Positions 52,176-61,466 of a stretch of DNA of 64,000 nt are shown piece by piece (position 1 is the first letter of the stretch; the number at the start of each line of letters is the position of its first letter). The DNA comes from Planctomycetota bacterium (GTDB lineage: Bacteria; Planctomycetota; Uabimicrobiia; Uabimicrobiales; Uabimicrobiaceae). Under the pieces are notes generated by a model. That model was not told the DNA's origin and did not search any database. It saw nothing but the letters and a program-made list of their open reading frames with translations. The stretch spans positions 19,585 through 83,584 of the forward strand of contig JAJDCR010000105.1 of assembly GCA_029260735.1 (NCBI GenBank). The letters are read 5' to 3'. The position numbers and the translations under genes are program-made.

Positions 52176-55100
52176 ATGAAAAAAGTACCTTTATTTTTCT
52201 GTTTTCTTTTTGCACTCGCATTACTTTTATACTACCAAAACTATTGGCAAAAACAAAGCCTAGCTATTTTTGAAGATAAATGGCAAAAAGCTAATAATTT
52301 TTTCTTAGCCCGAAAGTATGAAAGTGCCAAAGAGTGCTACCAAGAAATTTTGTCTTTTTCTCAAAGTAATAAAAAAGCTCAGATCCTCTACCGAATAGGC
52401 TATTGTTACCATCAACTAAAGAATTATCCCCAAGCCTTAGCTCATCTTCAGCAAAGTTTGGCTATAGCCCCCCCTTCATCCCCTATATTTTTCAATTGTC
52501 TCCAAAAAATCGGAGATATCTATTGGGAGCAAAAACAAGTTCCATTGGCCATCCAAACTTTCACAAAAATTATTAAGCAAGCCCCGCAAGAGAAAATCAA
52601 GGCCCAAACTCTGACAAGACTCGCTAAAATATACCAAGATCTATCAAATTTAGCCCAAGCATTAGACTATTGGAAAAAAGCTCTAGAAATCCATACTCAA
52701 TTGAAGAGAGACTCCGATATAGCAAAAATCCAGCATCAGATAGGAAGTCTCCATACTTTACAACAAAACCATTCGCAGGCTGTCCATGCCCACAATAAGT
52801 CATTACAAATTTACCAAGAACTGGGACTGCGAGAAAAAGTAGCAAGACAACACCAACTTATGGGGGAAGCCAACCTCAAACTTCAAGATTATCCCCGAGC
52901 CCAAAGAAATTTCCAAGCAGCCCATCAAATTTTCGAAGAACAGCTCTTGGAGCAAGAAATGGCAAATAGTCTCCAGTGCCTAGCCCAAGTGCATCAAATC
53001 AATCAACGATACCAAAAAGCGATTCAGACATTAGAAAAAGCGGGGAAAATCTTTCGCAAATTCGACCAACAGGAGTCGCTTATGCAAAATCTTCGCAGCC
53101 GAGCTCAACTCCATCGTCTTTTGGGAGAAAATAGAAAAACTCAGGGCTATCTTCAACAAGCTCTTGATATCCAAAAGAGTCTCATAGAACAAGCCCAACA
53201 AGAAATTCCTCAGGTACCCCTGGGAACCTCTCTTAATATTTCCTCCGAAAGTCACGCTTGGAAGCTATATCAATATCTACAAGATAAACTCAATATGGCC
53301 GTTCATCTAAACGAATTAGCCGACCTCTACGAAAAACAAGAAAAATATACCATTGCTCTACATAGCTATAAAGAAGCCATCAAAATCTATCAAAAAGCCC
53401 AAGAAAAACTATCTATTGCCACCACCCAAGCTAAAATAGCCTCGGTCTATGAGAAGATACAAAGACCCCAAAAAGCTATTGAAGTTTACAACCAAGCCAT
53501 CAAAATCTACCAAGAAGAAAAACAAAACAATGCTGTTATTCATATTCTTCATAAAATAGCTCAGGTCCATCAAAATCAAAACAACTATGAAAAAGCAATC
53601 CTTGTCTATCAAACCATAGTCCAAAATACATCGATACTCTCTCCGCAAACACTAGCTCTAGAGCACCACAACATCGGTCAGGCTTATCATGCGTGGGGAA
53701 AACATGCACAAGCTATTTCTCACTATCAAAAGTCTCTTCAAATTCTAAAAGGCCAAAATGATTTAAGCTCCATGGGCATTGTCCTACGTAAAATCGGACA
53801 ATCCCACTTTGCTGCAGGAAACCCCATATTTGCTCAAAAAGTCTACCAAGAAGCACTTCAAGCCTATAAAAAAGGTAATTTTGAGACACAATTAGCTCAG
53901 ACTTACCAAGAAATATCTAGCCTCTATCAGAGAACAGGAAACAGTAAGGCCGCAATTTCCTCTCTAGAAAAAGCCATTGGTATATTCGAAAAACTAGGAC
54001 AACTCCCCCAAGCATTAGAAGTTCTCCAAACTCTCGCTCAAGTTTGCCAACAAAGCCTACTTCACGAAAGAGCCCATTTCCTTTTTTCTCAGGTTCAACA
54101 AAAAGCGCAAGAACTTTCTCTTTCCCTATTAGAGGCTCGTGCTCTTGAGGGAACCGCCCAAGTTCACCTCAGCCAAAACCATCTTATTGATGCCCAAGAT
54201 TTTTTTGAAAAATCCCTTAAAAAATACCAAGCCCTTTCCCACAAAGAAGGCTTGGCCCGAGTGTCCGTTGAGTTAGGTAAAATCCTCCAGGCCTCTGGTA
54301 AAAACGAAAAGGCAGAAGAACTCTTTCAAAAAGGACTTTCTCATAACCAAGGTAGTTCTTCTCCTCTGGAACAAATGGTAAATCTTCATCGTTTAGGCCT
54401 TGCCCAATACAAGCAAAATAATTACGAAAAGGCTATTGAGCACTTACAACTCTCTCAAAAAATCATTCAGAGAATCAAGCCTTGGGCTAACCCCGCTCAA
54501 AAAAACTCACTTACTTTATTTGAAATAGAAAATCTTCGTAACCGAGCTTCTTCCTTTATTCGTTTAGGAGAAAACAAAAAAGCCTACCACAGCATATGTC
54601 AAATCCAAAGCTTGTACCAAAAAAAGCCCTATTCCAAAATTCCTGTCCTTCAAATCCAAGAACAGATTCCCTCTCACACGGCATTGGTCATATACGCCAA
54701 TACAGACCGCGAATTTACCATTCAAATGATCATTCATTCTGATGGCATCCAAGTCCAGGAAGTCTCTCAAGTTGCTCCCCTCCGCGCCATATTTAGCAAG
54801 TACCAAAGAAATATCAACAGTTGGCTCAAACGCAACCAACACACGATTCCTCAAGAAGGTTCTTTTACAAACTACTTACAAAAATCTCTTCACTACTACC
54901 GCTACCTTTTGCAAACCCCTGATCTCATCACCCAAGAAAAAGAACTTTACCGAGAATTCCAAGATATTTCTCACCTTCTCTATCGTGCCTTTATTGAGCC
55001 CATTGCCCCCGCTCTAAAAAATAAAAAACAACTCATTATCATTCCCGAAGGAGAACTCTTTCTCATCCCCTTTGCTACCCTTATCAACACAAGTGGTCAA

Positions 55101-55637
55101 TATTTCGGACAAAATCATTCCCTGCGCTACCTCACTTCTGTCCAAAGAATGCTCGCTAGTAAATCTCCTGCTCAAAAAAACCTTCTTATTGTTACGGACA
55201 AACCCCAAGAACTCGAAAAACCTTTTTCTGTCATTTCTCCCCGACAAATCACAAGCACTCAAGAAATCCCCTCTGCTTCTTTCCGCAATACTCTATGGCT
55301 ATCTCCTTTAGAGCAACTCCCTTTACAACTAAAGAGCCAAACCATCACCTTAAGCAAAATTCTGAACACTCAGCGCCTCCCCCTAGGCCGAGACCTCTAT
55401 CAGTCAATACACAACATACATCACAAAGGAGGCTATGGAGTGTCTTTTGCTCTATGGGACAACCCAAGAAAATTCTCTCTACCGTTTTTACGTCAAGTAT
55501 ATTTGCTCATGCAGAAGAAAAGAATTGCTTATCCTATTGCTTTGGGGGAAATTCAAAAACAAATGCGGGAAGGAAAGTGGGGGGAGAAGTGGCAATCCCC
55601 TTTTTATTGGGCTTGCTACACCTATTATGGAAGATAG
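52176..55637 (+). CDS. TPR-repeat protein with degenerate CHAT (caspase-like) domain
   Basis: The protein has 1153 residues: an N-terminal membrane anchor (about 5-20), some 16-18 TPR repeats of 34-40 residues to ~800, then a CHAT-like region. Its first half is clear: ALVIYANTDREFTIQMIIHSDGI, LLYRAFIEPIAPALKNKKQLIIIPEGELFLIPFATL, RYLTSVQRML. In the second half the H-x2-H strand is replaced by LWLSPLEQLPLQL and the SACxTG cysteine block by TQRLPLGRD, although FALWD and QSPFYWACY still match. The catalytic His/Cys dyad therefore appears lost. A scaffold role is likely. It is third in the operon with the ammonia-lyase and Thg1-like genes. Confidence 0.82.
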   Translation: MKKVPLFFCFLFALALLLYYQNYWQKQSLAIFEDKWQKANNFFLARKYESAKECYQEILSFSQSNKKAQILYRIGYCYHQLKNYPQALAHLQQSLAIAPPSSPIFFNCLQKIGDIYWEQKQVPLAIQTFTKIIKQAPQEKIKAQTLTRLAKIYQDLSNLAQALDYWKKALEIHTQLKRDSDIAKIQHQIGSLHTLQQNHSQAVHAHNKSLQIYQELGLREKVARQHQLMGEANLKLQDYPRAQRNFQAAHQIFEEQLLEQEMANSLQCLAQVHQINQRYQKAIQTLEKAGKIFRKFDQQESLMQNLRSRAQLHRLLGENRKTQGYLQQALDIQKSLIEQAQQEIPQVPLGTSLNISSESHAWKLYQYLQDKLNMAVHLNELADLYEKQEKYTIALHSYKEAIKIYQKAQEKLSIATTQAKIASVYEKIQRPQKAIEVYNQAIKIYQEEKQNNAVIHILHKIAQVHQNQNNYEKAILVYQTIVQNTSILSPQTLALEHHNIGQAYHAWGKHAQAISHYQKSLQILKGQNDLSSMGIVLRKIGQSHFAAGNPIFAQKVYQEALQAYKKGNFETQLAQTYQEISSLYQRTGNSKAAISSLEKAIGIFEKLGQLPQALEVLQTLAQVCQQSLLHERAHFLFSQVQQKAQELSLSLLEARALEGTAQVHLSQNHLIDAQDFFEKSLKKYQALSHKEGLARVSVELGKILQASGKNEKAEELFQKGLSHNQGSSSPLEQMVNLHRLGLAQYKQNNYEKAIEHLQLSQKIIQRIKPWANPAQKNSLTLFEIENLRNRASSFIRLGENKKAYHSICQIQSLYQKKPYSKIPVLQIQEQIPSHTALVIYANTDREFTIQMIIHSDGIQVQEVSQVAPLRAIFSKYQRNINSWLKRNQHTIPQEGSFTNYLQKSLHYYRYLLQTPDLITQEKELYREFQDISHLLYRAFIEPIAPALKNKKQLIIIPEGELFLIPFATLINTSGQYFGQNHSLRYLTSVQRMLASKSPAQKNLLIVTDKPQELEKPFSVISPRQITSTQEIPSASFRNTLWLSPLEQLPLQLKSQTITLSKILNTQRLPLGRDLYQSIHNIHHKGGYGVSFALWDNPRKFSLPFLRQVYLLMQKKRIAYPIALGEIQKQMREGKWGEKWQSPFYWACYTYYGR

Positions 55638-55673
55638 TAGGAAAGTTAAAAAAGAAAGTAATCTACTTTTCTG

Positions 55674-55702
55674 TTGAAAAAAAATGGAATCAAATGTATT
55701 AT
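55674..55702 (+). promoter_or_regulatory. Sigma-70-type promoter for PEP-CTERM gene
   Basis: TTGAAA (55674-55679), 17 bp spacer and TATTAT (55697-55702), 64 bp before the start at 55767. Confidence 0.6.
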
Positions 55703-55766
55703 TTATTCAATTGCTAAATTTTATTAAAATGGGATTTTAAGAGCACATACCTCAGAGAGAAACACT

Positions 55767-56489
55767 ATGAAAAAACTATTTCTACTTCTAATGACTTGCG
55801 TTTGTCTACACACACCTGCAGCAGTCATTCTCAATCAGAACTTTTCCGGCACAGATATTTTTAATAATGCGAGTTTTCCTATTGTTAATCCAACTCTAAA
55901 TGGCAGCTCGATCTTTTTTTCTAATATGCCCGATCAAAATAACATTCTCTTCGATTTACAGGTTATAGCTCCAGGCACCTTACAAGCAAGCGACTTAACT
56001 AAGGTAACCGTTACCGTTAATTTTACCCGAACCGATACCGACTCTGATCCTATATTTTATGTAAGCGATGGCCTAAATGCTGTGGGGATACAAACCTTTG
56101 ATAACAGCGCTGGAGGAGTGGCTAATTTTTCTGCAACAGTAGGAGCAACAACTCTTGGCGTAACAGGGCATGGCTCTGTTTCAGGTACAGGATTTCCAGC
56201 AGTAAATGCGGCTGCTTCCGCTCAATTTACAGTCAATTTTTCGACGTCTGGTTTAGCAACTCTTGATTACAGTTTCCTAGGCACCAGCAACAGTTTCACC
56301 TCAAACAAGACTCTTGATCCCAGTAGAGCCTTGTCAATTATATTATCTCACGACTCCAATGATCCTAGTCATCAAGTAAATTCTCTCAATGTTCTCGTCG
56401 AAGGTAGTGCTGTTGTTCCTGAGCCAAGCAGCCTGGTCATGTTATTCTCTGGAATACTAGCCTTAGCTTGGTATCGCAACTCCAAGTAA
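55767..56489 (+). CDS. PEP-CTERM exported protein
   Basis: The protein has 240 residues: signal peptide ending near PAA, a beta-rich exported domain (LNQNFSGTDIFNNASF, VTVTVNFTRTDTDSDPIFYVSDGL), and the tail VPEPSSLVMLFSGILALAWYRNSK. No enzyme motif is seen. A bidirectional terminator separates it from the convergent peroxiredoxin gene. Confidence 0.88.
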   Translation: MKKLFLLLMTCVCLHTPAAVILNQNFSGTDIFNNASFPIVNPTLNGSSIFFSNMPDQNNILFDLQVIAPGTLQASDLTKVTVTVNFTRTDTDSDPIFYVSDGLNAVGIQTFDNSAGGVANFSATVGATTLGVTGHGSVSGTGFPAVNAAASAQFTVNFSTSGLATLDYSFLGTSNSFTSNKTLDPSRALSIILSHDSNDPSHQVNSLNVLVEGSAVVPEPSSLVMLFSGILALAWYRNSK

Positions 56490-56520
56490 ATACTGGCACG
56501 CTCGAAAGAAAATTATACGA

Positions 56521-56559
56521 AAAAAAATCAAGGTCAAACTAATTGATCTTGATTTTTTT
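56521..56559. terminator. Bidirectional terminator
   Basis: AAAAAAATCAAGGTCAA (56521-56537) pairs with TTGATCTTGATTTTTTT (56543-56559) with one G-U, and both ends carry A/T runs. It sits between convergent genes ending at 56489 and 56613. Confidence 0.85.
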
Positions 56560-56612
56560 TGGACTCTAACGATTATCTATTTAGCTAAAATCTATTTAGC
56601 AAATATTTTTCA

Positions 56613-57266
56613 CTAACTCGGTTGCTTAACAACTCGTAGATAAGGCTTCAAAGTCTTCCAGCCTTCGGGATATTTTTCTTTTGCATCTTCATTCGAAACC
56701 GAAGGAACAATTATAACATCATCTCCATCTTTCCAATTAACCGGCGTTGCCACACTATGCTTTGCTGTTAATTGCATAGAGTCTAATACCCGCAAAATCT
56801 CATCAAAATTCCGACCTGTTGTCATGGGATAGGTTAGCATAAGTCTAATTTTTTTATCTGGGCCAATAATAAAAACAGAGCGCACCGTAGCATTGGTGGC
56901 GGCTGTTCGTCCCTTTGAGCTTTCTTCCTCCGCCGGTAACATACTATATAGTTTGGCAACATTCAAATCAGAGTCACCAATCATCGGATAGCTCACAGGC
57001 TGACCTTGAATATCCTCAATATCCTTCTTCCATTGGTGATGATCTTCCACTGAGTCCACACTCAAACCAATAATCTTACAATTGCGCTTAGTAAACTCCG
57101 GCTCCAAAACAGCCATATACCCTAGTTCTGTTGTACAGACAGGAGTAAAATCTTTAGGGTGGGAGAACAAGACCGCCCATCCTTCCCCGAGCCATTCATG
57201 AAAACGGATCGTCCCTTGAGTCGTTTTTGCAGTAAAGTCCGGTGCTTCATCATTAATACGTAGCAT
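56613..57266 (-). CDS. 1-Cys peroxiredoxin (Prx6 type)
   Basis: The protein has ~217 residues, starting at 57266 with GGAGG seven bases upstream; the frame extends further but without homology. The peroxidatic Cys44 lies in HPKDFTPVCTTELG, the Prx6-type pattern, with the active-site Arg later in ATVRSVFIIG. The longer C-terminal part with DGDDVIIVPS and YLRVVKQPS identifies the Prx6 subgroup, which reduces peroxides without a resolving cysteine. It is divergent from the kinase-TPR gene. Confidence 0.94.
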   Translation of the reverse strand: MLRINDEAPDFTAKTTQGTIRFHEWLGEGWAVLFSHPKDFTPVCTTELGYMAVLEPEFTKRNCKIIGLSVDSVEDHHQWKKDIEDIQGQPVSYPMIGDSDLNVAKLYSMLPAEEESSKGRTAATNATVRSVFIIGPDKKIRLMLTYPMTTGRNFDEILRVLDSMQLTAKHSVATPVNWKDGDDVIIVPSVSNEDAKEKYPEGWKTLKPYLRVVKQPS

Positions 57267-57453
57267 ATTTTTTCCTCCCAATAGATTAAAAGATAAATGA
57301 GACATAAATATTAAAAAACATTTTAGCAAGTCTCTTAAAAATCTTAAACAAAAAATTTTCTCGAAAGAACAAGGCAAAAGATTTAAAATAGCACTTAAAA
57401 TAAAAAAAATTGGATAACCCACCAAACAAAATAAGCAGGACAATAATTCCTTT

Positions 57454-59487
57454 ATGAATAGCCACCAAAAAATATCACATTCGAAAAAAAAACATTATCT
57501 CGCCCATTATAAAATCATCAAGGAGATTGGCAAGGGAGGAATGGGAACTGTATACCAGGCAGGTGATACAAAGCTCAAGAGAATGGTAGCGATAAAAATC
57601 CTCAATGATCTTGAAAGCGACGACGGTGAAATAGCGAGATTAAAAAGAGAAGCTACGGCGATGGCAAAACTCGATCACGACAATATTGTCAAAATCTTTG
57701 AGGTACGAAGCCATCCTTGTCCCTGCATTGTCATGCAATACATCGAAGGAGTCACCTTAGAGCAACTCCTGAAAACCAAAAAACTATCTTCCGCTAAAAT
57801 CGGTCATATTTTCCACGCCGTAACAGACGCTCTTAGCGAAGCACATCGCAAAAATATTATTCATCGAGATATCAAGCCTGCTAATATCATGATAGACAAA
57901 GATGAGAAGCCCATTCTAATGGATTTTGGGCTAGCGAAAATGGATAAAGAAAACCAAGATAGTTTATCTCAAGTTGACTCTGTTGTCGGAACACTCGCTT
58001 ACATGGCTCCTGAACAACTGCACGGATCAGCTTGCCTCCAGAGTGATGTTTACTCTATCGGAGCAACTTTGTACCAAGTTCTAACAGGACGTCCTCCCTA
58101 CCAAGGAGAAAGCTACTGGAAACTAATTGCTCAAATTGCTACATCTAACATGATTCGGCCGAGAATTCTTAATCCAGATATATCCATTTACCTGGAAGCC
58201 ATCTGTTTAAAATGTTTAGAGAAAAATCCCAAACGCCGCTACTCCAGTGGAACCATCTTAGCAAAAGAATTCCACAATTTTGTCCACGACCAACCGATTA
58301 GAGCAAAACCTTACACAAAAATAGATAGTTGTAAAAGGTTTTTCATGCGCAATAAAATGGTCTGTTTATTTGCGGCAACGGCTCTTATCTCTCTTATAAC
58401 CTTCACTGTTCTTCTCTCCCTAACCTTAACTCAAGTCCAAGCAGAAAAACTAAAGACTGAAAAAGCTTTGCTAGAAACCCAAAAAGCCAAGGAAAAAATC
58501 GAAATCGCCCACCAAATCCTCGAAAAGCAAAAGCAGCAACTAAAGCAAGAAAAAATTATCATGCAAAACGCCCAATACCAAATGGTCGTCTTAACCTCCA
58601 CTTTTTTCAAGAATATAACCAAGGAAGCACCTGGCTTATGGCTATCTTCTGCCTTTCATCATGAACTCGCCTTAACTCTGACCAAGATATCAGAGTTGAT
58701 TACCGAAAGCATCATGACAAAAAACTACGACGCTTCCATGCACTATGTCCAAGCCAATATCTTCTCTAAAATAAATAAAAATAAAGGTATAGAGCTCTAT
58801 ACCAAAGCCCTAGCCCTCGACCCCAAATTCACTGCCGCTTATATCGACCGAGGAAAACTCTACGCCCTGCTCACCTTATACGAAGAAGCTCTCCGCGACT
58901 ACCAAAAAGCGATTGAACTCGCTCCCAACCATGCTATTTCCTACTTTGTCCGAGGGAATCTCTACTATGCTCTGGGAAAACCAAGCCAAGCTCTTGTCGA
59001 TATCGAAAAAGCTCTAGAGTTAAACCCTTACTACCCCAAAGCTTACTTAGTCCAAGCTCAATGCTTTGACCAACTAGAAAAGCACCCAGAAGCCCTCTTT
59101 AGCTACAATCAGTCAATCAAACTCAGCCCAAATAACCCCTTTGCCCATTACTTAAAAGCAACGCTCTGTTACTTTAAGCTAGGGCAAAAAAAAGAGGCAC
59201 TAGACAGCATTAATCACTTTATTCGGCTTGATGCAAACAAGTCAAACCCCTACTTCATAAGGGGAAAAATATATCACGATTTTTTCCAATATGAAAAAGC
59301 CCTTCAAGATCTTAACAAAGCGATTCTGCTAGAGGCAAATAGTAATTTTTATGAACAACGTGCCTTTCTATTTCGAGATATAAAGCAATACGACAAAGCT
59401 ATTTTAGATTGGGAAAAGGCTATTTCCTTGGGAACAACAAGAGAAGAACAGTTAAGGAAAATGATCCAACAGTATCAGAGGAAATAA
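57454..59487 (+). CDS. Ser/Thr protein kinase with TPR sensor region
   Basis: The protein has 677 residues. The kinase domain (about 18-285) is complete: IGKGGMG, VAIKIL, HRDIKPANIM, DFGLAK and YMAPEQL. A membrane helix (about 308-330), a coiled coil rich in Lys/Glu/Gln (about 332-370), and about six TPR repeats (450-665) follow, including YIDRGKLYALLTLYEEALRDYQKAIELAP. The topology suggests an exported TPR region relaying a signal to the cytoplasmic kinase. It is one of two active kinases in the window and a possible source of phosphothreonine for the FHA protein (inference). Confidence 0.93.
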   Translation: MNSHQKISHSKKKHYLAHYKIIKEIGKGGMGTVYQAGDTKLKRMVAIKILNDLESDDGEIARLKREATAMAKLDHDNIVKIFEVRSHPCPCIVMQYIEGVTLEQLLKTKKLSSAKIGHIFHAVTDALSEAHRKNIIHRDIKPANIMIDKDEKPILMDFGLAKMDKENQDSLSQVDSVVGTLAYMAPEQLHGSACLQSDVYSIGATLYQVLTGRPPYQGESYWKLIAQIATSNMIRPRILNPDISIYLEAICLKCLEKNPKRRYSSGTILAKEFHNFVHDQPIRAKPYTKIDSCKRFFMRNKMVCLFAATALISLITFTVLLSLTLTQVQAEKLKTEKALLETQKAKEKIEIAHQILEKQKQQLKQEKIIMQNAQYQMVVLTSTFFKNITKEAPGLWLSSAFHHELALTLTKISELITESIMTKNYDASMHYVQANIFSKINKNKGIELYTKALALDPKFTAAYIDRGKLYALLTLYEEALRDYQKAIELAPNHAISYFVRGNLYYALGKPSQALVDIEKALELNPYYPKAYLVQAQCFDQLEKHPEALFSYNQSIKLSPNNPFAHYLKATLCYFKLGQKKEALDSINHFIRLDANKSNPYFIRGKIYHDFFQYEKALQDLNKAILLEANSNFYEQRAFLFRDIKQYDKAILDWEKAISLGTTREEQLRKMIQQYQRK

Positions 59488-59516
59488 AACAACTAAAAAT
59501 GTTAAGAAAACTAGAT

Positions 59517-59545
59517 TTGCTTATCTTTTTTTGGTAGACTATAGT
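59517..59545 (+). promoter_or_regulatory. Sigma-70-type promoter for PEP-CTERM gene
   Basis: TTGCTT (59517-59522), 17 bp spacer and TATAGT (59540-59545), about 40 bp before the start at 59585. Confidence 0.6.
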
Positions 59546-59584
59546 GTATACAAGAACATCAAAATTATTTAGGATGGGAAAATA

Positions 59585-60271
59585 ATGAAAAACATAATCT
59601 TCGCTCTTAGCATTGTTCTGTTTGGAGTCAGCTCTACTTTTGCCATTACCACCGAATTCTTCAATCACAGTTCTTTTCTAAACAATACCTCGGACTTAAC
59701 AGTGATTGGTTTTGACAGCACTCCTCGAGGCACTCTTCAAGGCAATGAATTTCAAAGCGATGGTCTACTGATTACCCACCGCGATGGCGATCAAATTGTG
59801 GTAGGAATAGATACAGGAAGCAACACACTAAACTCTTTCGCTAACGGGCTAAGCTCTTCTTTCTATGACGCCGCTGGCAATCGCAGCTTTACCAATAGTG
59901 TCCAAGACAACTTTGACTTTACCTTAATCCAAACAGCAAACTCAGCCGGTCTTTTTATAGGAAATATTGGCCCAGGATCAACCTCTGTTCAATTTCTGAG
60001 AGCTGATTTATCTGTAATTGCAGAAGAAACTTTTCTTCAAACTAACGTCAATCTAATTGGCTCTACGGGGGGAGACTTCAATAATCGTATATTCTATGGA
60101 GTTGTCACCGATGAGCAAATTGCAATCATTCGAACCATTGAAGGTTCCAATGATAGTGATGGTATCCTTTACGACGATATTCAATTTGACGTTGGTGTCC
60201 CTGAACCAGGTTCTTGGATTTTAATAAGTTTGGGTCTAGGCACTTTCTTGCTAAAACGACGTTCTATCTAG
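59585..60271 (+). CDS. PEP-CTERM exported protein
   Basis: The protein has 228 residues: signal peptide ending near TFA, a beta-rich domain (LTVIGFDSTPRGTLQGNEF, LITHRDGDQIVVG, GILYDDIQFDVG) and the tail VPEPGSWILISLGLGTFLLKRRSI. The domain pattern resembles the exported domains common before PEP-CTERM tails, but no function can be assigned. It lies 64 bp before another PEP-CTERM gene and may be cotranscribed. Confidence 0.87.
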   Translation: MKNIIFALSIVLFGVSSTFAITTEFFNHSSFLNNTSDLTVIGFDSTPRGTLQGNEFQSDGLLITHRDGDQIVVGIDTGSNTLNSFANGLSSSFYDAAGNRSFTNSVQDNFDFTLIQTANSAGLFIGNIGPGSTSVQFLRADLSVIAEETFLQTNVNLIGSTGGDFNNRIFYGVVTDEQIAIIRTIEGSNDSDGILYDDIQFDVGVPEPGSWILISLGLGTFLLKRRSI

Positions 60272-60334
60272 TTTTTTTAGTAACTTTATTAAGAAAAAAG
60301 TTTCTCAAGAACTTATCTACGGAGCAGTAATACA

Positions 60335-61120
60335 ATGAAACAAAAACTATTTTCAACGATAATGTCTTTGTCTTTCTTATTTTTAATAGCAAACACCCAT
60401 AAAGCCCAAGCAGACACAATCTATGTCATTAGCTCAGTCTTTAATCCGACCTCTGCAACTCAGACCACAAATAACTTAGCTAACCTCGGACATAATGTCA
60501 CCAATGGCGGGTCGACTACCCTAAGTGATTATTCCTCTTTTGACCAAGTTTGGGACATGCGCTTTGAAATTGCCATTTCATCTTCCGATGAAACAGCCTA
60601 CCTAAACTATTTAAACCAAGGGGGAAACTTACTTCTCTTGGGAGAAAAAAACGTAAGCGAGTTTTCTGCTCGCCGCAACTCAATGGTTAATTTTATCTCT
60701 TCTGCTGGAGGAGGCTCCATATCCCTAGACTCCGGCGGCCCTATCGACGAAAAAACCACCCAAGCAGTAACAACAGAAGGGCAAACTGTTATTTCCAACA
60801 TGTCCTCCATCGTCGTACACAACTACGGTCTCATCACCAACCCCGGAAACGGCTTTTTAGTAACCCAAAGAAATCCTGGAGAAGGAACCGTTGCGGCATG
60901 GGATTTTGGCGATCTAACCTCAGGTGCCCGTCTCATAGCGGCAATGGACTCGAATATACTGAGTAATTCAGGCGACGGTACTCCAGAGAATAACGGCGAG
61001 ATCTTGGTCGAAAACTTCGCGAATTTTCTCAGTGCAAACGCAGTACCTGAACCCAGTAGCTTTTTCCTCTTCACCATAGGCCTACTTTTCTGCTTAGGCT
61101 ATACCAAAAAAAATAAATAG
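60335..61120 (+). CDS. PEP-CTERM exported protein with flavodoxin/amidotransferase-like domain
   Basis: The protein has 261 residues: signal peptide ending near AQA, then TIYVISSVFNPTSATQTT, NLANLGHNVTNGGS, DYSSFDQVWDMRF, ETAYLNYLNQGGNLLLLGEKN. This alternating strand/helix pattern resembles class I glutamine-amidotransferase-like or ThuA-like domains, but no catalytic Cys is visible. The tail is VPEPSSFFLFTIGLLFCLGYTKKNK. The fold assignment is inference; the PEP-CTERM assignment is clear. Confidence 0.85.
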   Translation: MKQKLFSTIMSLSFLFLIANTHKAQADTIYVISSVFNPTSATQTTNNLANLGHNVTNGGSTTLSDYSSFDQVWDMRFEIAISSSDETAYLNYLNQGGNLLLLGEKNVSEFSARRNSMVNFISSAGGGSISLDSGGPIDEKTTQAVTTEGQTVISNMSSIVVHNYGLITNPGNGFLVTQRNPGEGTVAAWDFGDLTSGARLIAAMDSNILSNSGDGTPENNGEILVENFANFLSANAVPEPSSFFLFTIGLLFCLGYTKKNK

Positions 61121-61466
61121 TCTTTGTTAGGCCCTTGTATAAATTAAGAGGGTCTAACAGACAAGATCTCTCCACAAATCCCATACTTCAAAGAACTTCC
61201 CACTTCCAAAAATTTTTTTTCATTTTTATCGAACCCTCCCAGAAAAAAGCAGTTTCATATTATGTAGGCCATATTGAAGCTTCCTTCTCATTTGACTCAT
61301 AATCAACCTAGCTTCCCTAATCTCCTGCACGGAAGGCCATGATGGGGCTTCCTTCTAAACCTCACGGGTGCAAACCCGTTACTATCTAGCTCCATCAATT
61401 TCTTTCCTCCCAAAAAACCATGGCAAAGCTTCAACAGAAAACAATTTGCATTGATGACATCAAACA
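61121..61466. other. Intergenic region with hairpins and a short repeat
   Basis: A hairpin TGTTAGGCCCT (61125-61135) / AGGGTCTAACA (61149-61159) follows the PEP-CTERM stop and may terminate transcription, though there is no T-run. A 23-bp motif beginning AGGCCAT and ending CTTCCTTCT occurs twice (61266-61288 and 61334-61356, 19 of 23 identical). ACGGG-TGCAAA-CCCGT near 61364-61379 forms a small stem; it is not a tRNA T-arm. Confidence 0.5.

Noticed and set aside
61360..61390. Possible tRNA T-arm (ACGGGTGCAAACCCGT)
   Set aside because: The loop lacks TTCRANY and no acceptor, D or anticodon arms can be drawn around it.
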